Positions 16,460 through 24,513 of a stretch of 63,672 nt of DNA are shown piece by piece. Numbering within the stretch: the stretch's first letter is position 1; every line of letters begins with the position of its first letter. The notes beneath the pieces are model-generated. The model made no database searches and had not been told where the DNA came from. It saw only the letters and a program-made list of their open reading frames with translations. The stretch is from Planctomycetota bacterium (GTDB taxonomy: Bacteria; Planctomycetota; UBA8108; UBA1146): contig JAPKAM010000005.1 in the NCBI GenBank assembly GCA_028825265.1, positions 1-63,672 on the forward strand, read 5' to 3'. The position numbers were made by a program, and so were the translations under genes.

Positions 16460-18175
16460 ATGTCCGATATACACGATACGGCTGCCGGTGAAGCGGCCAG
16501 GCCTGACAATTTCATCGAGAAAAAGATCCTTTCGGATGGGAGTTCCGGACCCTCTGGCGGGCGGATTCAGGTTCGATTCCCACCAGAACCGAATGGCTAC
16601 CTGCACATCGGCCATGCCAAGGCGATCTGTCTCAACTTTGGTCTGGCTGCAAAATTTGCTGGACGCTGTAATCTTCGATTCGATGACACCAATCCGTCTC
16701 GTGAAGAGCAGGAGTATGTCGATTCGATTCAAGATGACATCCGCTGGCTCGGATTCGAGTGGGATCAACTGTGTTTTGCATCGGACTACTTCGATCAACT
16801 CTATCAGTGGGCGACCCAGTTGATCGGTCAGGGAGACGCCTATGTGTGCGATCTCACAGGTGAAGAGGTTCGACAGTACCGTGGAAGTTTGACCGAGCCT
16901 GGGCGGAATGGCCCGCATCGAGGGCGCTCCATCGAGGAAAACCTGGATCTGTTCGGCCGCATGAAAGCGGGAGAATTTCCTGACGGGGCGAAGACGCTAA
17001 GGGCCAAGATCGACATGGAATCTGCCCATATCGTCATGCGGGATCCGGTCATGTACCGAATCCACCGCTCGATGCATCACCGAACCGGCGATACCTGGTG
17101 CATGTATCCCACCTACGACTGGGCTCATGGTCAAGGCGATGCCATCGAGGGCGTGACTCATTCATTGTGTAGTCTTGAGTTCCAGAATCATCGACCGTTG
17201 TACGATTGGTTCCTCGAAAAGGTCGGCCTCGAGGAGCAGCCCCGACAAACCGAGTTCGCCCGACTGGCACTTTCTTATACCGTGATGAGCAAGCGGTCCT
17301 TGAGAACTCTCATCGAGGATGGGCATGTCGAGGGGTGGGACGATCCACGACTTCCGACTCTCTCGGGAATCAGGCGTCGCGGTTACACTCCAGAATCGAT
17401 TCGGAATTTCATGGCAGGAATTGGAGTGGCCAAGTTCAACTCGATCATCGAATATTCGGTGCTGGAAAATTCGGTTCGCGATCATCTCAACAAGATTGCG
17501 ACCCGCAGGATGGCCGTATTCGATCCTCTCAAGTTGGTGATCGAGAACTTCCCTGAAGACCTTCAGGAGATGGTTGAAGCGGTCAACAATCCAGAGGATC
17601 CGCAAGCAGGCACTCGCCAGTTACCCTTCGAGAGGCAAGTATGGGTCGATCGTGATGACTTCCGCCTCGAACCGCCGAGAAAGTGGCGTCGACTGGCTCC
17701 CGGTGCCGAAGTTCGATTGCGATACGGGTACTGCGTGACGGTCAAGGAAGTGATCCAGGATCCCGATAGCGGGGAGGTGCTGGAGTTGAGGTGTGATTAC
17801 GATCCAGACACGGCTCGCGGGCAGACTCCCGACGGCCGAAAAGTTCGAGGCATCATTCACTGGGTTCCCGGTTCGTGCTGCGTCGAGCTACCGGTGCGGC
17901 TTTATTCGCCACTCTTCAGCGTTGCGGATCCTGATCATGTTCCGCAAGGAAAGTCTCTGACCGATTTCCTCAATCCCGATTCGCTGGTCGAGACTACCGC
18001 CTTGTGCGAGCCCTTGCTGGCCGAGGCGGCCGCCGGAGATCGTTTCCAGTTGGAGCGGGTGGGCTACTTCGTGGCGGACCAGAAGTTGTCGAAAGAAGGG
18101 GCGCCCCATCTGGCGAGAATTGCCCCGTTGAGGGATTCCTGGGCCAAGCAAGAGAAGCGGCAGGCTGCTCCCTGA
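16460..18175 (+). CDS. glnS: Glutaminyl-tRNA synthetase
   Basis: 571 residues. It is a class I aminoacyl-tRNA synthetase of the GlnRS/GluRS type that charges tRNA-Gln directly. The HIGH motif is 'YLHIGHAK' (about residue 50), the KMSKS equivalent is 'VMSKRSL' (about residue 276), and 'RFDDTNP' is a GlnRS/GluRS signature. The C-terminal half is the beta-barrel anticodon-binding region ('LRCDYDPDTARGQTPDGRKVRGIIHWV'). The ATG at 16460 is chosen over the TTG at 16457; GGAGAGG is well placed. Length and motifs are normal. Having GlnRS suggests that the GatCAB route is not essential for Gln-tRNA here. Confidence 0.97.
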   Translation: MSDIHDTAAGEAARPDNFIEKKILSDGSSGPSGGRIQVRFPPEPNGYLHIGHAKAICLNFGLAAKFAGRCNLRFDDTNPSREEQEYVDSIQDDIRWLGFEWDQLCFASDYFDQLYQWATQLIGQGDAYVCDLTGEEVRQYRGSLTEPGRNGPHRGRSIEENLDLFGRMKAGEFPDGAKTLRAKIDMESAHIVMRDPVMYRIHRSMHHRTGDTWCMYPTYDWAHGQGDAIEGVTHSLCSLEFQNHRPLYDWFLEKVGLEEQPRQTEFARLALSYTVMSKRSLRTLIEDGHVEGWDDPRLPTLSGIRRRGYTPESIRNFMAGIGVAKFNSIIEYSVLENSVRDHLNKIATRRMAVFDPLKLVIENFPEDLQEMVEAVNNPEDPQAGTRQLPFERQVWVDRDDFRLEPPRKWRRLAPGAEVRLRYGYCVTVKEVIQDPDSGEVLELRCDYDPDTARGQTPDGRKVRGIIHWVPGSCCVELPVRLYSPLFSVADPDHVPQGKSLTDFLNPDSLVETTALCEPLLAEAAAGDRFQLERVGYFVADQKLSKEGAPHLARIAPLRDSWAKQEKRQAAP

Positions 18176-18483
18176 GGTCGATCGGTGGAGATGGCCCGCA
18201 GAATGCAGGATAGCCTCGGGGGAACGGGATCGAGTTCCCGAGCCGACCCTGAATTCTTAGGTCAGCAGTCCTTCGGTCCGTAGGGAATCTGCCAACAGGG
18301 AATCGGCATATTGGGCCAGTGATCCGGGACCGCCTCCTTGACCGCCCCCCCCATACTTGCGATTCTGAGCGATCTTGGCGGCTTGAGTCCGCTCACGTGT
18401 TTCGTCCGAGTTGCTTCGTCCGAGCTGCTTCGTCACAGGGGTCATTCTGGCCTTCTGGAGGGAGCATTCTGAAAGGAATAATC
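18176..18483. other. Intergenic region glnS - M28 peptidase
   Basis: 308 nt. It holds an imperfect hairpin after glnS (CTCGGG..GGAAC / GTTCCCGAG, about 18213-18241) without a clear T-run, a C8 tract near 18345, and a tandem repeat of 14 nt (TTCGTCCGAGTTGC, TTCGTCCGAGCTGC, then TTCGTC) at 18401-18434. A 62-codon minus-strand ORF (18257-18445, Gly-rich middle) has a fair RBS, but the repeat period is not a multiple of three and nothing in it is recognisable, so I do not call it a gene. Confidence 0.4.
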
Positions 18484-20232
18484 ATGCGAACCTTTGCCAT
18501 CACGATGTACTTCTGTTCCCTGATGTGGATCCCCGCAATTGCGACGGCCTCCGATGGATCCGAACCAAAACTCACTGAGATGCAGCAGAAGTTGATCGAT
18601 ATCGGAATCGAAGATAACCAGGTGGTCGACGTCCTGGACCAACTGGTCAACGGCATCGGTCCTCGGTTGACCGGCAGTCACCAGGATCATCTGGCTTGTG
18701 AATGGGCGCGGGATCTGTTCATCGAGTTCGGTCTGGAAAACGTCAAGATGGAAGAAGCAGGACAATTCAATGTCGGCTTCCAGCGGGGTGCGTGGCGAGG
18801 CCACATGATCTCCCCCGAGCGGGTCGATCTTGAGTTCGGTACTCCTGCCTGGTCTGCGGGCACCAGAGGAGTGCAAGAGGGTCCGGCAGTGCTGCTACCG
18901 GATTCGGTCGAGGACCTCGATGTGGATGCGATGAAGGGCGCGTGGATCGTGCGCCCTGCTCAGCGAGGACGGCAGGATCGCGAGGCGCGTCAAGCTCAGC
19001 GTGAGGTGACCGAAAAGCTCGAAGGTGCGGGAATCGCCGGCTGGATCTACCCGACCCGTGGCGAGAACATCAACGTGTACGGCAATCATCGGATCACCTG
19101 GGATGATCTACCGACGATTCCGCGCATCAACCTGCGCAAAGATCAGTACGACATGATTGTGGAGAAGTTGAATGGCGATGAGGAGGTCACTCTTCGCATC
19201 GACGTCCGCAACCACTTCCAGCCAGGACCAGCCAAGTTTTACAACGTAGTTGGCGATATTGTGGGCAGCGAGTTTCCCGATGAATACGTCATCGTGGGGG
19301 GCCATATCGATTCATGGGATGGGGCTACAGGGACCACCGATAACGGTACTGGAACCGCCACGACCATCGAAGCCGCACGGATGTTGATGGCCACTGGAGC
19401 GAAGCCACGTCGTACCATTCGTTTCATGCTATGGAGCGGTGAAGAGCAAGGGCTGCTCGGCTCGAAAGCCTGGGTCGATCAGAACCCGGAACTGCTCGAT
19501 AAAATCTCTGCTGTGTTCGTCTATGACGGTGGACCCAATGCCATCGCAGGACTTCCCGCGACCGCAGCGATGAAAGATGATTTTGAAAAAGTCTTCACTC
19601 CGATGATGGATCTTAATCCCGACCTACCGTTCAAACTCACCGATGTCGATGGAATCCCCCGCGGTATCGGAAGTGACCACGAGTCGTTCCTCGCCCGCGG
19701 TGTTCCCGGCTTCTTCTGGACACAGGAAGGGCGAGCAGATACATGGCACGGTATTCACACACAGTTTGACACCTTTGATCTGGTGATTCCTGAATACCTG
19801 GAGCATTCGACCACGGTGATTGCTCTCGCTGCACTGGGTGTCGGTAATCTCGACGGTCTTCTTTCTCGTGAAGGAATGCTGGAAGAGAATGGCGGTCGTC
19901 GCCGCGGCGGTGGTGGCCGGAGACTGGGCGTGATGCTCGATGGAACCACCCTTGTCGAGGTGATGCCAGATTCGACCGCTGCCAAGGCCGGGATGAAGGC
20001 GGGCGATAAGATCATCAAGATCGGAGATGAAGAAGTGTCCGATCGTCGTTCACTGATTCGCGCCATCATGGGAGGTGAATCGAAGCGCAAGGTCGTATTC
20101 GAACGCGAAGGAAAGAAGATGGAAGCCATCATCGAATGGCCGCGGCCTGATGGAGAGGGCTCTGAGGACGCAGCCCCCGCAAAGCCGAAGGTCGAGAAAA
20201 AGGAAGAGAAAAAACGAGGAGCTGTTCGCTGA
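18484..20232 (+). CDS. Secreted M28 family zinc peptidase with C-terminal PDZ domain
   Basis: 582 residues with a signal peptide (RTFAITMYFCSLMWIPAIATA). The M28 catalytic core has 'VGGHIDSWDGATGTTDNGTG' (His and Asp zinc ligands), 'LWSGEEQGLLGSKAWV' (Glu base and ligand) and 'IHTQFDT' (last His ligand). A PA-type insert domain likely lies between the N-terminal helix and the core. The C-terminus is a PDZ domain ('RRLGVMLDGTTLVEVMPDSTAAKAGMKAGDKIIKIGDEEV') and a Lys/Glu-rich tail. It is predicted to be an exported aminopeptidase or carboxypeptidase. ATG 18484 has AAGGA upstream; the track's start at 18319 adds an implausible leader. A terminator follows. Confidence 0.92.
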   Translation: MRTFAITMYFCSLMWIPAIATASDGSEPKLTEMQQKLIDIGIEDNQVVDVLDQLVNGIGPRLTGSHQDHLACEWARDLFIEFGLENVKMEEAGQFNVGFQRGAWRGHMISPERVDLEFGTPAWSAGTRGVQEGPAVLLPDSVEDLDVDAMKGAWIVRPAQRGRQDREARQAQREVTEKLEGAGIAGWIYPTRGENINVYGNHRITWDDLPTIPRINLRKDQYDMIVEKLNGDEEVTLRIDVRNHFQPGPAKFYNVVGDIVGSEFPDEYVIVGGHIDSWDGATGTTDNGTGTATTIEAARMLMATGAKPRRTIRFMLWSGEEQGLLGSKAWVDQNPELLDKISAVFVYDGGPNAIAGLPATAAMKDDFEKVFTPMMDLNPDLPFKLTDVDGIPRGIGSDHESFLARGVPGFFWTQEGRADTWHGIHTQFDTFDLVIPEYLEHSTTVIALAALGVGNLDGLLSREGMLEENGGRRRGGGGRRLGVMLDGTTLVEVMPDSTAAKAGMKAGDKIIKIGDEEVSDRRSLIRAIMGGESKRKVVFEREGKKMEAIIEWPRPDGEGSEDAAPAKPKVEKKEEKKRGAVR

Positions 20233-20256
20233 GAACTTCAGAACCACGCACTACAG

Positions 20257-20303
20257 GGCGTTCGAGTCGGATGGGTTTCACTCTTCGACCCGAACGCCTT
20301 TTT
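20257..20303 (+). terminator. Rho-independent terminator after the M28 gene
   Basis: 13-bp stem with one mismatch (GGCGTTCGAGTCG / CGACCCGAACGCC) followed by TTTTT. The ORF-track ATG at 20271 lies in its loop, which argues against that start for the next gene. Confidence 0.85.
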
Positions 20304-20312
20304 GAATTCACA

Positions 20313-21560
20313 TTGAAATCCACCTTCGGATCCAGCGTCGGTTGGCTGTGCGGTCTCTGGCTGAGCATCGCCACTCCAGCGGGGATGCTCCATGCGGTAG
20401 ATTCCATCACCTCGCATGTGCCCAAGCCGATCAATATCGAAGTGGATGTGCGAGAAGCGGAAACCGAAATGTTTCTGCTCGTCGATGAAACCTTGTTTCT
20501 CCACTGGTTTTCTCTCGCCCCCAAAGCGATCGATGACCTCGATCCGGAGGTGAAGAGCGAATGGGGAGACTATGGAAATCGAGTGGTGGAATGGCTCGAT
20601 TTGCATGCGCCAGTTCAGGTGGATGGGGTCCAGCTGATTCCAGTGCTTACTGATCTGGAGTATCAGGAAGGATTCGATCTTAACGATCTGATGAACTTCG
20701 TCGCCATCACCGTGACCTATCCGACCAAGGCGCGGCCCCGGCAGCTTGATTTCATCTGGAGTCGGTTCGACACCGAAGATGGTTTTCCTCTCGAATCGGT
20801 CTATTACGTGCTCTCCACCAGAGACGATTATCAGGTATACCGATTCCAGGAAGACACACCCGGCTGGAGCTGGAGCCCGCCCGAGGCGGAGATGATGATC
20901 GACCCGGAGCTGGTGGCACCGGGAATCCGCATGCCGTGGTTCAGTATCGACCTCCTTCCGGTTCTGTTCAGTATCATTGGTGTGATCGTGGTCTGGAGAT
21001 CGAAGCGATTCACAAGGATCACGGTCGCCACTGGATTGATCTGCGCTGCATTCGCCTTATTTTTCCTGGGAGAAACCAAGGTCGATGTCCGTCCATTCTG
21101 GCTCTCGCCAGTGGTGCTGCCTCCTCCCGATCAAGCGGAAGCCCTTTTCGAAAGTCTTCACAGGAACATCTACCGCGCGTTTGACTACGAAGATGAGGAG
21201 CAGATTTACCAACTGCTCGCACGAAGTGTTTCCGGTGAGTTACATCAGCAAATTTACGACGAGATTCACGAAAGCCTGATGATGCGGATCGAAGAGGATG
21301 CGGTCTGCGATGTACGTGCAGTGCGATCTCTAGACACAGAAGTCATCGCTAATCCTAAGGTGGTGGAGCCGATGTTTCGGGTCCGTGCCCGGTGGGAAGT
21401 GATCGGTACAGTGAAGCACTGGGGACACAGCCACTGGCGGAAGAATTTATCAACAGCGCTGTACGATGTTCGTTGGATTCCTGAAATCGGATGGCGAATC
21501 GATGGAGTCGATATGGTGGAACAACGACGTCTGGATGATGGTCAGGAGTTGATCAAATGA
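20313..21560 (+). CDS. Membrane protein, first gene of an unusual ABC operon
   Basis: About 415 residues, family not recognised. The likely start is TTG 20313, giving a signal peptide (GWLCGLWLSIATPAGMLHA); no strong RBS is visible, so the start is uncertain. A periplasmic beta-rich region follows ('INIEVDVREAETEMFLLVDETLFLHW', 'FVAITVTYPTKARPRQLDFIW') that resembles the N-terminal part of HupE-type membrane proteins in style. Two transmembrane helices follow (LLPVLFSIIGVIVVW and ITVATGLICAAFALFFLG), and then a soluble C-terminal domain with an HxxHxH stretch ('KHWGHSHWRK'). It overlaps the next gene as ATGA, so it is translationally coupled to the ABC ATPase. Confidence 0.7.
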   Translation: MKSTFGSSVGWLCGLWLSIATPAGMLHAVDSITSHVPKPINIEVDVREAETEMFLLVDETLFLHWFSLAPKAIDDLDPEVKSEWGDYGNRVVEWLDLHAPVQVDGVQLIPVLTDLEYQEGFDLNDLMNFVAITVTYPTKARPRQLDFIWSRFDTEDGFPLESVYYVLSTRDDYQVYRFQEDTPGWSWSPPEAEMMIDPELVAPGIRMPWFSIDLLPVLFSIIGVIVVWRSKRFTRITVATGLICAAFALFFLGETKVDVRPFWLSPVVLPPPDQAEALFESLHRNIYRAFDYEDEEQIYQLLARSVSGELHQQIYDEIHESLMMRIEEDAVCDVRAVRSLDTEVIANPKVVEPMFRVRARWEVIGTVKHWGHSHWRKNLSTALYDVRWIPEIGWRIDGVDMVEQRRLDDGQELIK

Positions 21561-22222
21561 CGGGTTCTCCTGTTTCAGTCTCCGACCTGGTTCATTGCCA
21601 TCCGGGTCAACAACATCCGATTCGTGTCGACAAGATCGCCATCGAAGCGGGAGAAAAGGTCGCCATCATGGGGCCATCCGGCTGCGGGAAGACGACGCTT
21701 CTCTCGTGTATTGCTGGCATTCTATGTCCATCCTCGGGCGAGGTTCAGGTCGGGGAAATCAGAATCGACCAGCTATCGGATGCGAAACGCAGGAAGTTTC
21801 GCCGAGAGCACATCGGGCTGGTATTCCAAGAGTTCGAATTGCTCGAACACATCGATGTGAGGGAGAACTGCTATCTTCCGATGTGGCTCGATGGTCGAGA
21901 GCCGACTGCGGAGGAACAATCCAAGTTACTCGAGCGGTCTCGCCGCTGTGGCATCGAGGATCTACTCCACCGGAAACCGAGGGCACTCTCCCAGGGAGAG
22001 AGGCAGCGGGCGGCGGTCTGTAGAGCGCTGATGACATCCCCATCGTTGATCCTGGCCGATGAACCGACTGGCAGTCTCGATGGAAAGTCGGGGAGAGCGG
22101 TACTGGAACTGTTATTTGAGGAGGCCGATTTGACGGCAGCTACGGTCATCGTTGTGACCCATGATTCGTCCATCCTGGCGGGATTCGATCGAGTCGAGTC
22201 GCTGACGGGAAGTGCCTCATGA
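21557..22222 (+). CDS. ABC transporter ATP-binding protein (LolD/MacB type)
   Basis: 221 residues. Walker A 'GPSGCGKTT' (about residue 38), signature 'LSQGERQR' (about 143), Walker B 'LILADEPTGSLD' (about 163) and the switch His in 'VVTHD' are all present, so it should hydrolyse ATP. The sequence is of the LolD/MacB/FtsE class that pairs with FtsX-like permeases, not of the ZnuC class. It overlaps its neighbours by ATGA on both sides. It presumably drives the adjacent permease in a mechanotransmission-type complex. Confidence 0.93.
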   Translation: MTGSPVSVSDLVHCHPGQQHPIRVDKIAIEAGEKVAIMGPSGCGKTTLLSCIAGILCPSSGEVQVGEIRIDQLSDAKRRKFRREHIGLVFQEFELLEHIDVRENCYLPMWLDGREPTAEEQSKLLERSRRCGIEDLLHRKPRALSQGERQRAAVCRALMTSPSLILADEPTGSLDGKSGRAVLELLFEEADLTAATVIVVTHDSSILAGFDRVESLTGSAS

Positions 22223-23397
22223 GTGGCCCGATGCTGAGACTGGCTCTACGATCGCTGGCACATCATAAGGTAAGAACCGTGGTACTCGCACTGTGCATTG
22301 CACTGGTCGGGGTGCTTCCTGCTGCGGTCGATGGATTGCTCGATCTGTATCGTGCGAGACTCGAGGCGAGGGCGGTATCGACACCGCTGGTGGTCGGGGC
22401 TCCGGGAAGTCGATCGGATCTGTTGATCCATGCACTCTACTACAGGGGTGTGGTGGAGCGGACCATCGAGATGAAGGTCGCCATGGAAGCGGGCGAATCT
22501 GGTTATGGCGTACCGATTCCCATCCACCTGGAGGGATCGGTGAATCAATATCCGCTGGTTGGAACCACTCCTGATTATCAGGAATTCCGAGGGATCCTTC
22601 TGCCGTCCGGGCAACACTGGCCACAACGATTGGCCGAGGCCGCGGTGGGAACCGGAGTTGCGAAAGCCCTCGATCTTTCGGTCGGCGACTCCATCGCCAC
22701 CGATGTCCATAAACTCCACGATCTGGCTGGATCTTATCCTTTGTTACTGAAGGTGACTGCGGTGATTCCTGCCACGGGCACACCAGACGATGACGCCGTG
22801 TTCGTCAGTTTGCACACCTCCTGGGTGGTCACTGGAGAAGGACATGGGCACCTGGAAATCGACCCGGAGAAGGACTTCCACTTGGTGCTGGAGAGCAAGA
22901 GTAATCACGTCACGGCCTCCGCCGCGGTGGTGGAAGCGGTCGAGGTGACCGCGGAGAACGAGGACAGTTTTCACTTCCATGGAGATCCGGATCAGTTACC
23001 GATCACTGCATTGATCATCCACGCCAAGGATGAGAAGGGTCGCACGATTCTCCGTTCGAGGTTTCGCAGGCAACAGGATCTGCAAACCATCGACTCGGAG
23101 GTGGAGTTGAGAGAACTACTGACGGTCGTGATGAGAGCGAAGGCGATTCTCGATGCCAATTCGATGCTGGTCATGGTGGCGACGACACTCCTTCTGGGAT
23201 TGATCGTGACACTCGATGTGAAAGTCCGGGAGCGAGAAGTGAAAACTTTGGAGAGAATCGGCGCTCCACGGGGTTTTGTTGCTCGTTTGCTCTTCACCGA
23301 GGTTGCCATCGTAGTTCTCTGTGGCGGATTCCTGTCCCACTTGTTGGCCATTGCTGCGATTCGATTCGTGGCGGATGGTCCTCTGCTCTTACCGTGA
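22219..23397 (+). CDS. FtsX-like ABC transporter permease
   Basis: 392 residues. There is a cytoplasmic start, TM1 (VRTVVLALCIALVGVLPAAVDGL), a large periplasmic domain of about 240 residues ('STPLVVGAPGSRSDLLIHALYY', 'GTGVAKALDLSVGDSI'), then TM2 (SMLVMVATTLLLGLIVTL) and TM3 (FTEVAIVVLCGGFLSHLLAIAA). It ends shortly after TM3; the fourth helix of LolC/MacB-type permeases is not visible before the tandem stop TGATAA. Pairing with the LolD-like ATPase fits the family. The following gene encodes a ZnuA-like lipoprotein, an unusual companion for an FtsX-type permease. Confidence 0.88.
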   Translation: MSGPMLRLALRSLAHHKVRTVVLALCIALVGVLPAAVDGLLDLYRARLEARAVSTPLVVGAPGSRSDLLIHALYYRGVVERTIEMKVAMEAGESGYGVPIPIHLEGSVNQYPLVGTTPDYQEFRGILLPSGQHWPQRLAEAAVGTGVAKALDLSVGDSIATDVHKLHDLAGSYPLLLKVTAVIPATGTPDDDAVFVSLHTSWVVTGEGHGHLEIDPEKDFHLVLESKSNHVTASAAVVEAVEVTAENEDSFHFHGDPDQLPITALIIHAKDEKGRTILRSRFRRQQDLQTIDSEVELRELLTVVMRAKAILDANSMLVMVATTLLLGLIVTLDVKVREREVKTLERIGAPRGFVARLLFTEVAIVVLCGGFLSHLLAIAAIRFVADGPLLLP

Positions 23398-23411
23398 TAA
23401 AGGACGACTCG

Positions 23412-24368
23412 ATGCGGCCACGTCAATTGATGCTACTCCTGTTGCTGGTGGTGGCTTCGGTCAGTATCGGCTGTTCGATGGATTCGGCACCGGCCGCCGG
23501 TGAGGGTGATTCCTCGATCATCGACAGCGGCACCCCGCTGCAATTGGTGGTTTCCATTTCACCGTTGGCATGGATCGCATCTGAACTGGTGATGGATCTG
23601 GGCGAGGTGACGCCACTGATGCCCACGGCTGCCGACCCAGCCCGCTGGATCCCCGACGATGCCGCTCTGGAGACTCTTGCGGCTGCGGATCTCATCATCC
23701 TCAACGGAGCGAATCTAGAGGGATGGGCTCGAAGATACTCGCTTCCCATCGTCAAGAGCGTCGAGGTGGCTAGGGCCTGTCGTGAGCAATGGCTGCACTA
23801 TCCGGATGTGGTGACTCACAGTCATGGTCCAGAAGGCAGCAGTTCTTACGAGGGGATTGCCGGCCACACCTGGCTCGACCCAGAGCTTCTGATCGTGCAG
23901 GGAGAGAGGATTCTTCATCGGCTGATCCAGCGGTTGCCCGAACATCGGGCTGCACTGGAGAAGCGCTGGAGTCTGCTGGTGCTTCCGCTCGAGGCACTAG
24001 CGAAGCGGATGTCGAAACTGGCCACGACCCATCCGGAACTCTCGGTGCTGACCAGCGGTCCCTTCTGGGTCTATCCCGCGGCCAAGATGGGGTGGTCGAC
24101 CCAACGTATCGATCTCGACCCGCAAGGAAAATGGAACGATGGTCTGGCCGCCGACCTCAAGCAACTTCAGATCCGCAGCGGAGCCCTGATATTGCTTTGG
24201 GATCAAGTTCCAGCGACACCACTGGCCGAGCAAATATTCAACGAAACTGGCCTGGTCAGCGTGGTGTGGCCGGTGGCGGATTCGTTGGGAGAAGACCATC
24301 GGCAGTACCTGGAGATCCAACAACAGGTGCTGGATCGGTTGGAAACCGCCCTGTCAGAGTCCCACTGA
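23412..24368 (+). CDS. ZnuA-like substrate-binding lipoprotein with altered metal site
   Basis: About 318 residues with a lipobox (VASVSIGC). It has the cluster A-I (ZnuA/TroA) fold pattern: 'LQLVVSISPLAWIASELV', 'AADLIILNGANLEGW', 'GHTWLDPELLIVQGERI'. In ZnuA the zinc is bound by three His. Here only the His of 'GHTWLDP' remains: the first position falls in 'ADPARWIPDD' and the third in 'LTSGPFWVYP', both without His. The acidic fourth position may be the Asp in 'LWDQVP'. ATG 23412 has AAGGA upstream and is preferred over GTG 23394. As the last gene of the coupled operon, it may bind another ligand or act as a structural partner of the FtsX-type permease. Confidence 0.85.
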   Translation: MRPRQLMLLLLLVVASVSIGCSMDSAPAAGEGDSSIIDSGTPLQLVVSISPLAWIASELVMDLGEVTPLMPTAADPARWIPDDAALETLAAADLIILNGANLEGWARRYSLPIVKSVEVARACREQWLHYPDVVTHSHGPEGSSSYEGIAGHTWLDPELLIVQGERILHRLIQRLPEHRAALEKRWSLLVLPLEALAKRMSKLATTHPELSVLTSGPFWVYPAAKMGWSTQRIDLDPQGKWNDGLAADLKQLQIRSGALILLWDQVPATPLAEQIFNETGLVSVVWPVADSLGEDHRQYLEIQQQVLDRLETALSESH

Positions 24369-24513
24369 CCGTCCTTGACCTGGCCACAACCAGAGCGGAC
24401 GATCACTGCTGATGTCGTTTTTCTCGGGTGCCGATTTTCGGACCCCATTTCACATGGCGCGCAGTTCCTGCGGCGCCGAAAACTAGGGTTTCGATGGCCC
24501 AGGAGGTATCTCG

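Noticed and set aside
18257-18445. 62-codon minus-strand ORF with Gly-rich centre
   Set aside because: It contains a 14-nt tandem repeat that is out of codon phase and lies between divergently read elements; no recognisable family.
20271-20312. ATG 20271 as start of the first ABC-operon gene
   Set aside because: It sits in the loop of a strong terminator, and the encoded leader is polar; a later TTG gives a signal peptide.
23394-23397. TGA at the end of the FtsX-like permease as another selenocysteine codon
   Set aside because: It is followed immediately by TAA in frame, so it is a true stop.
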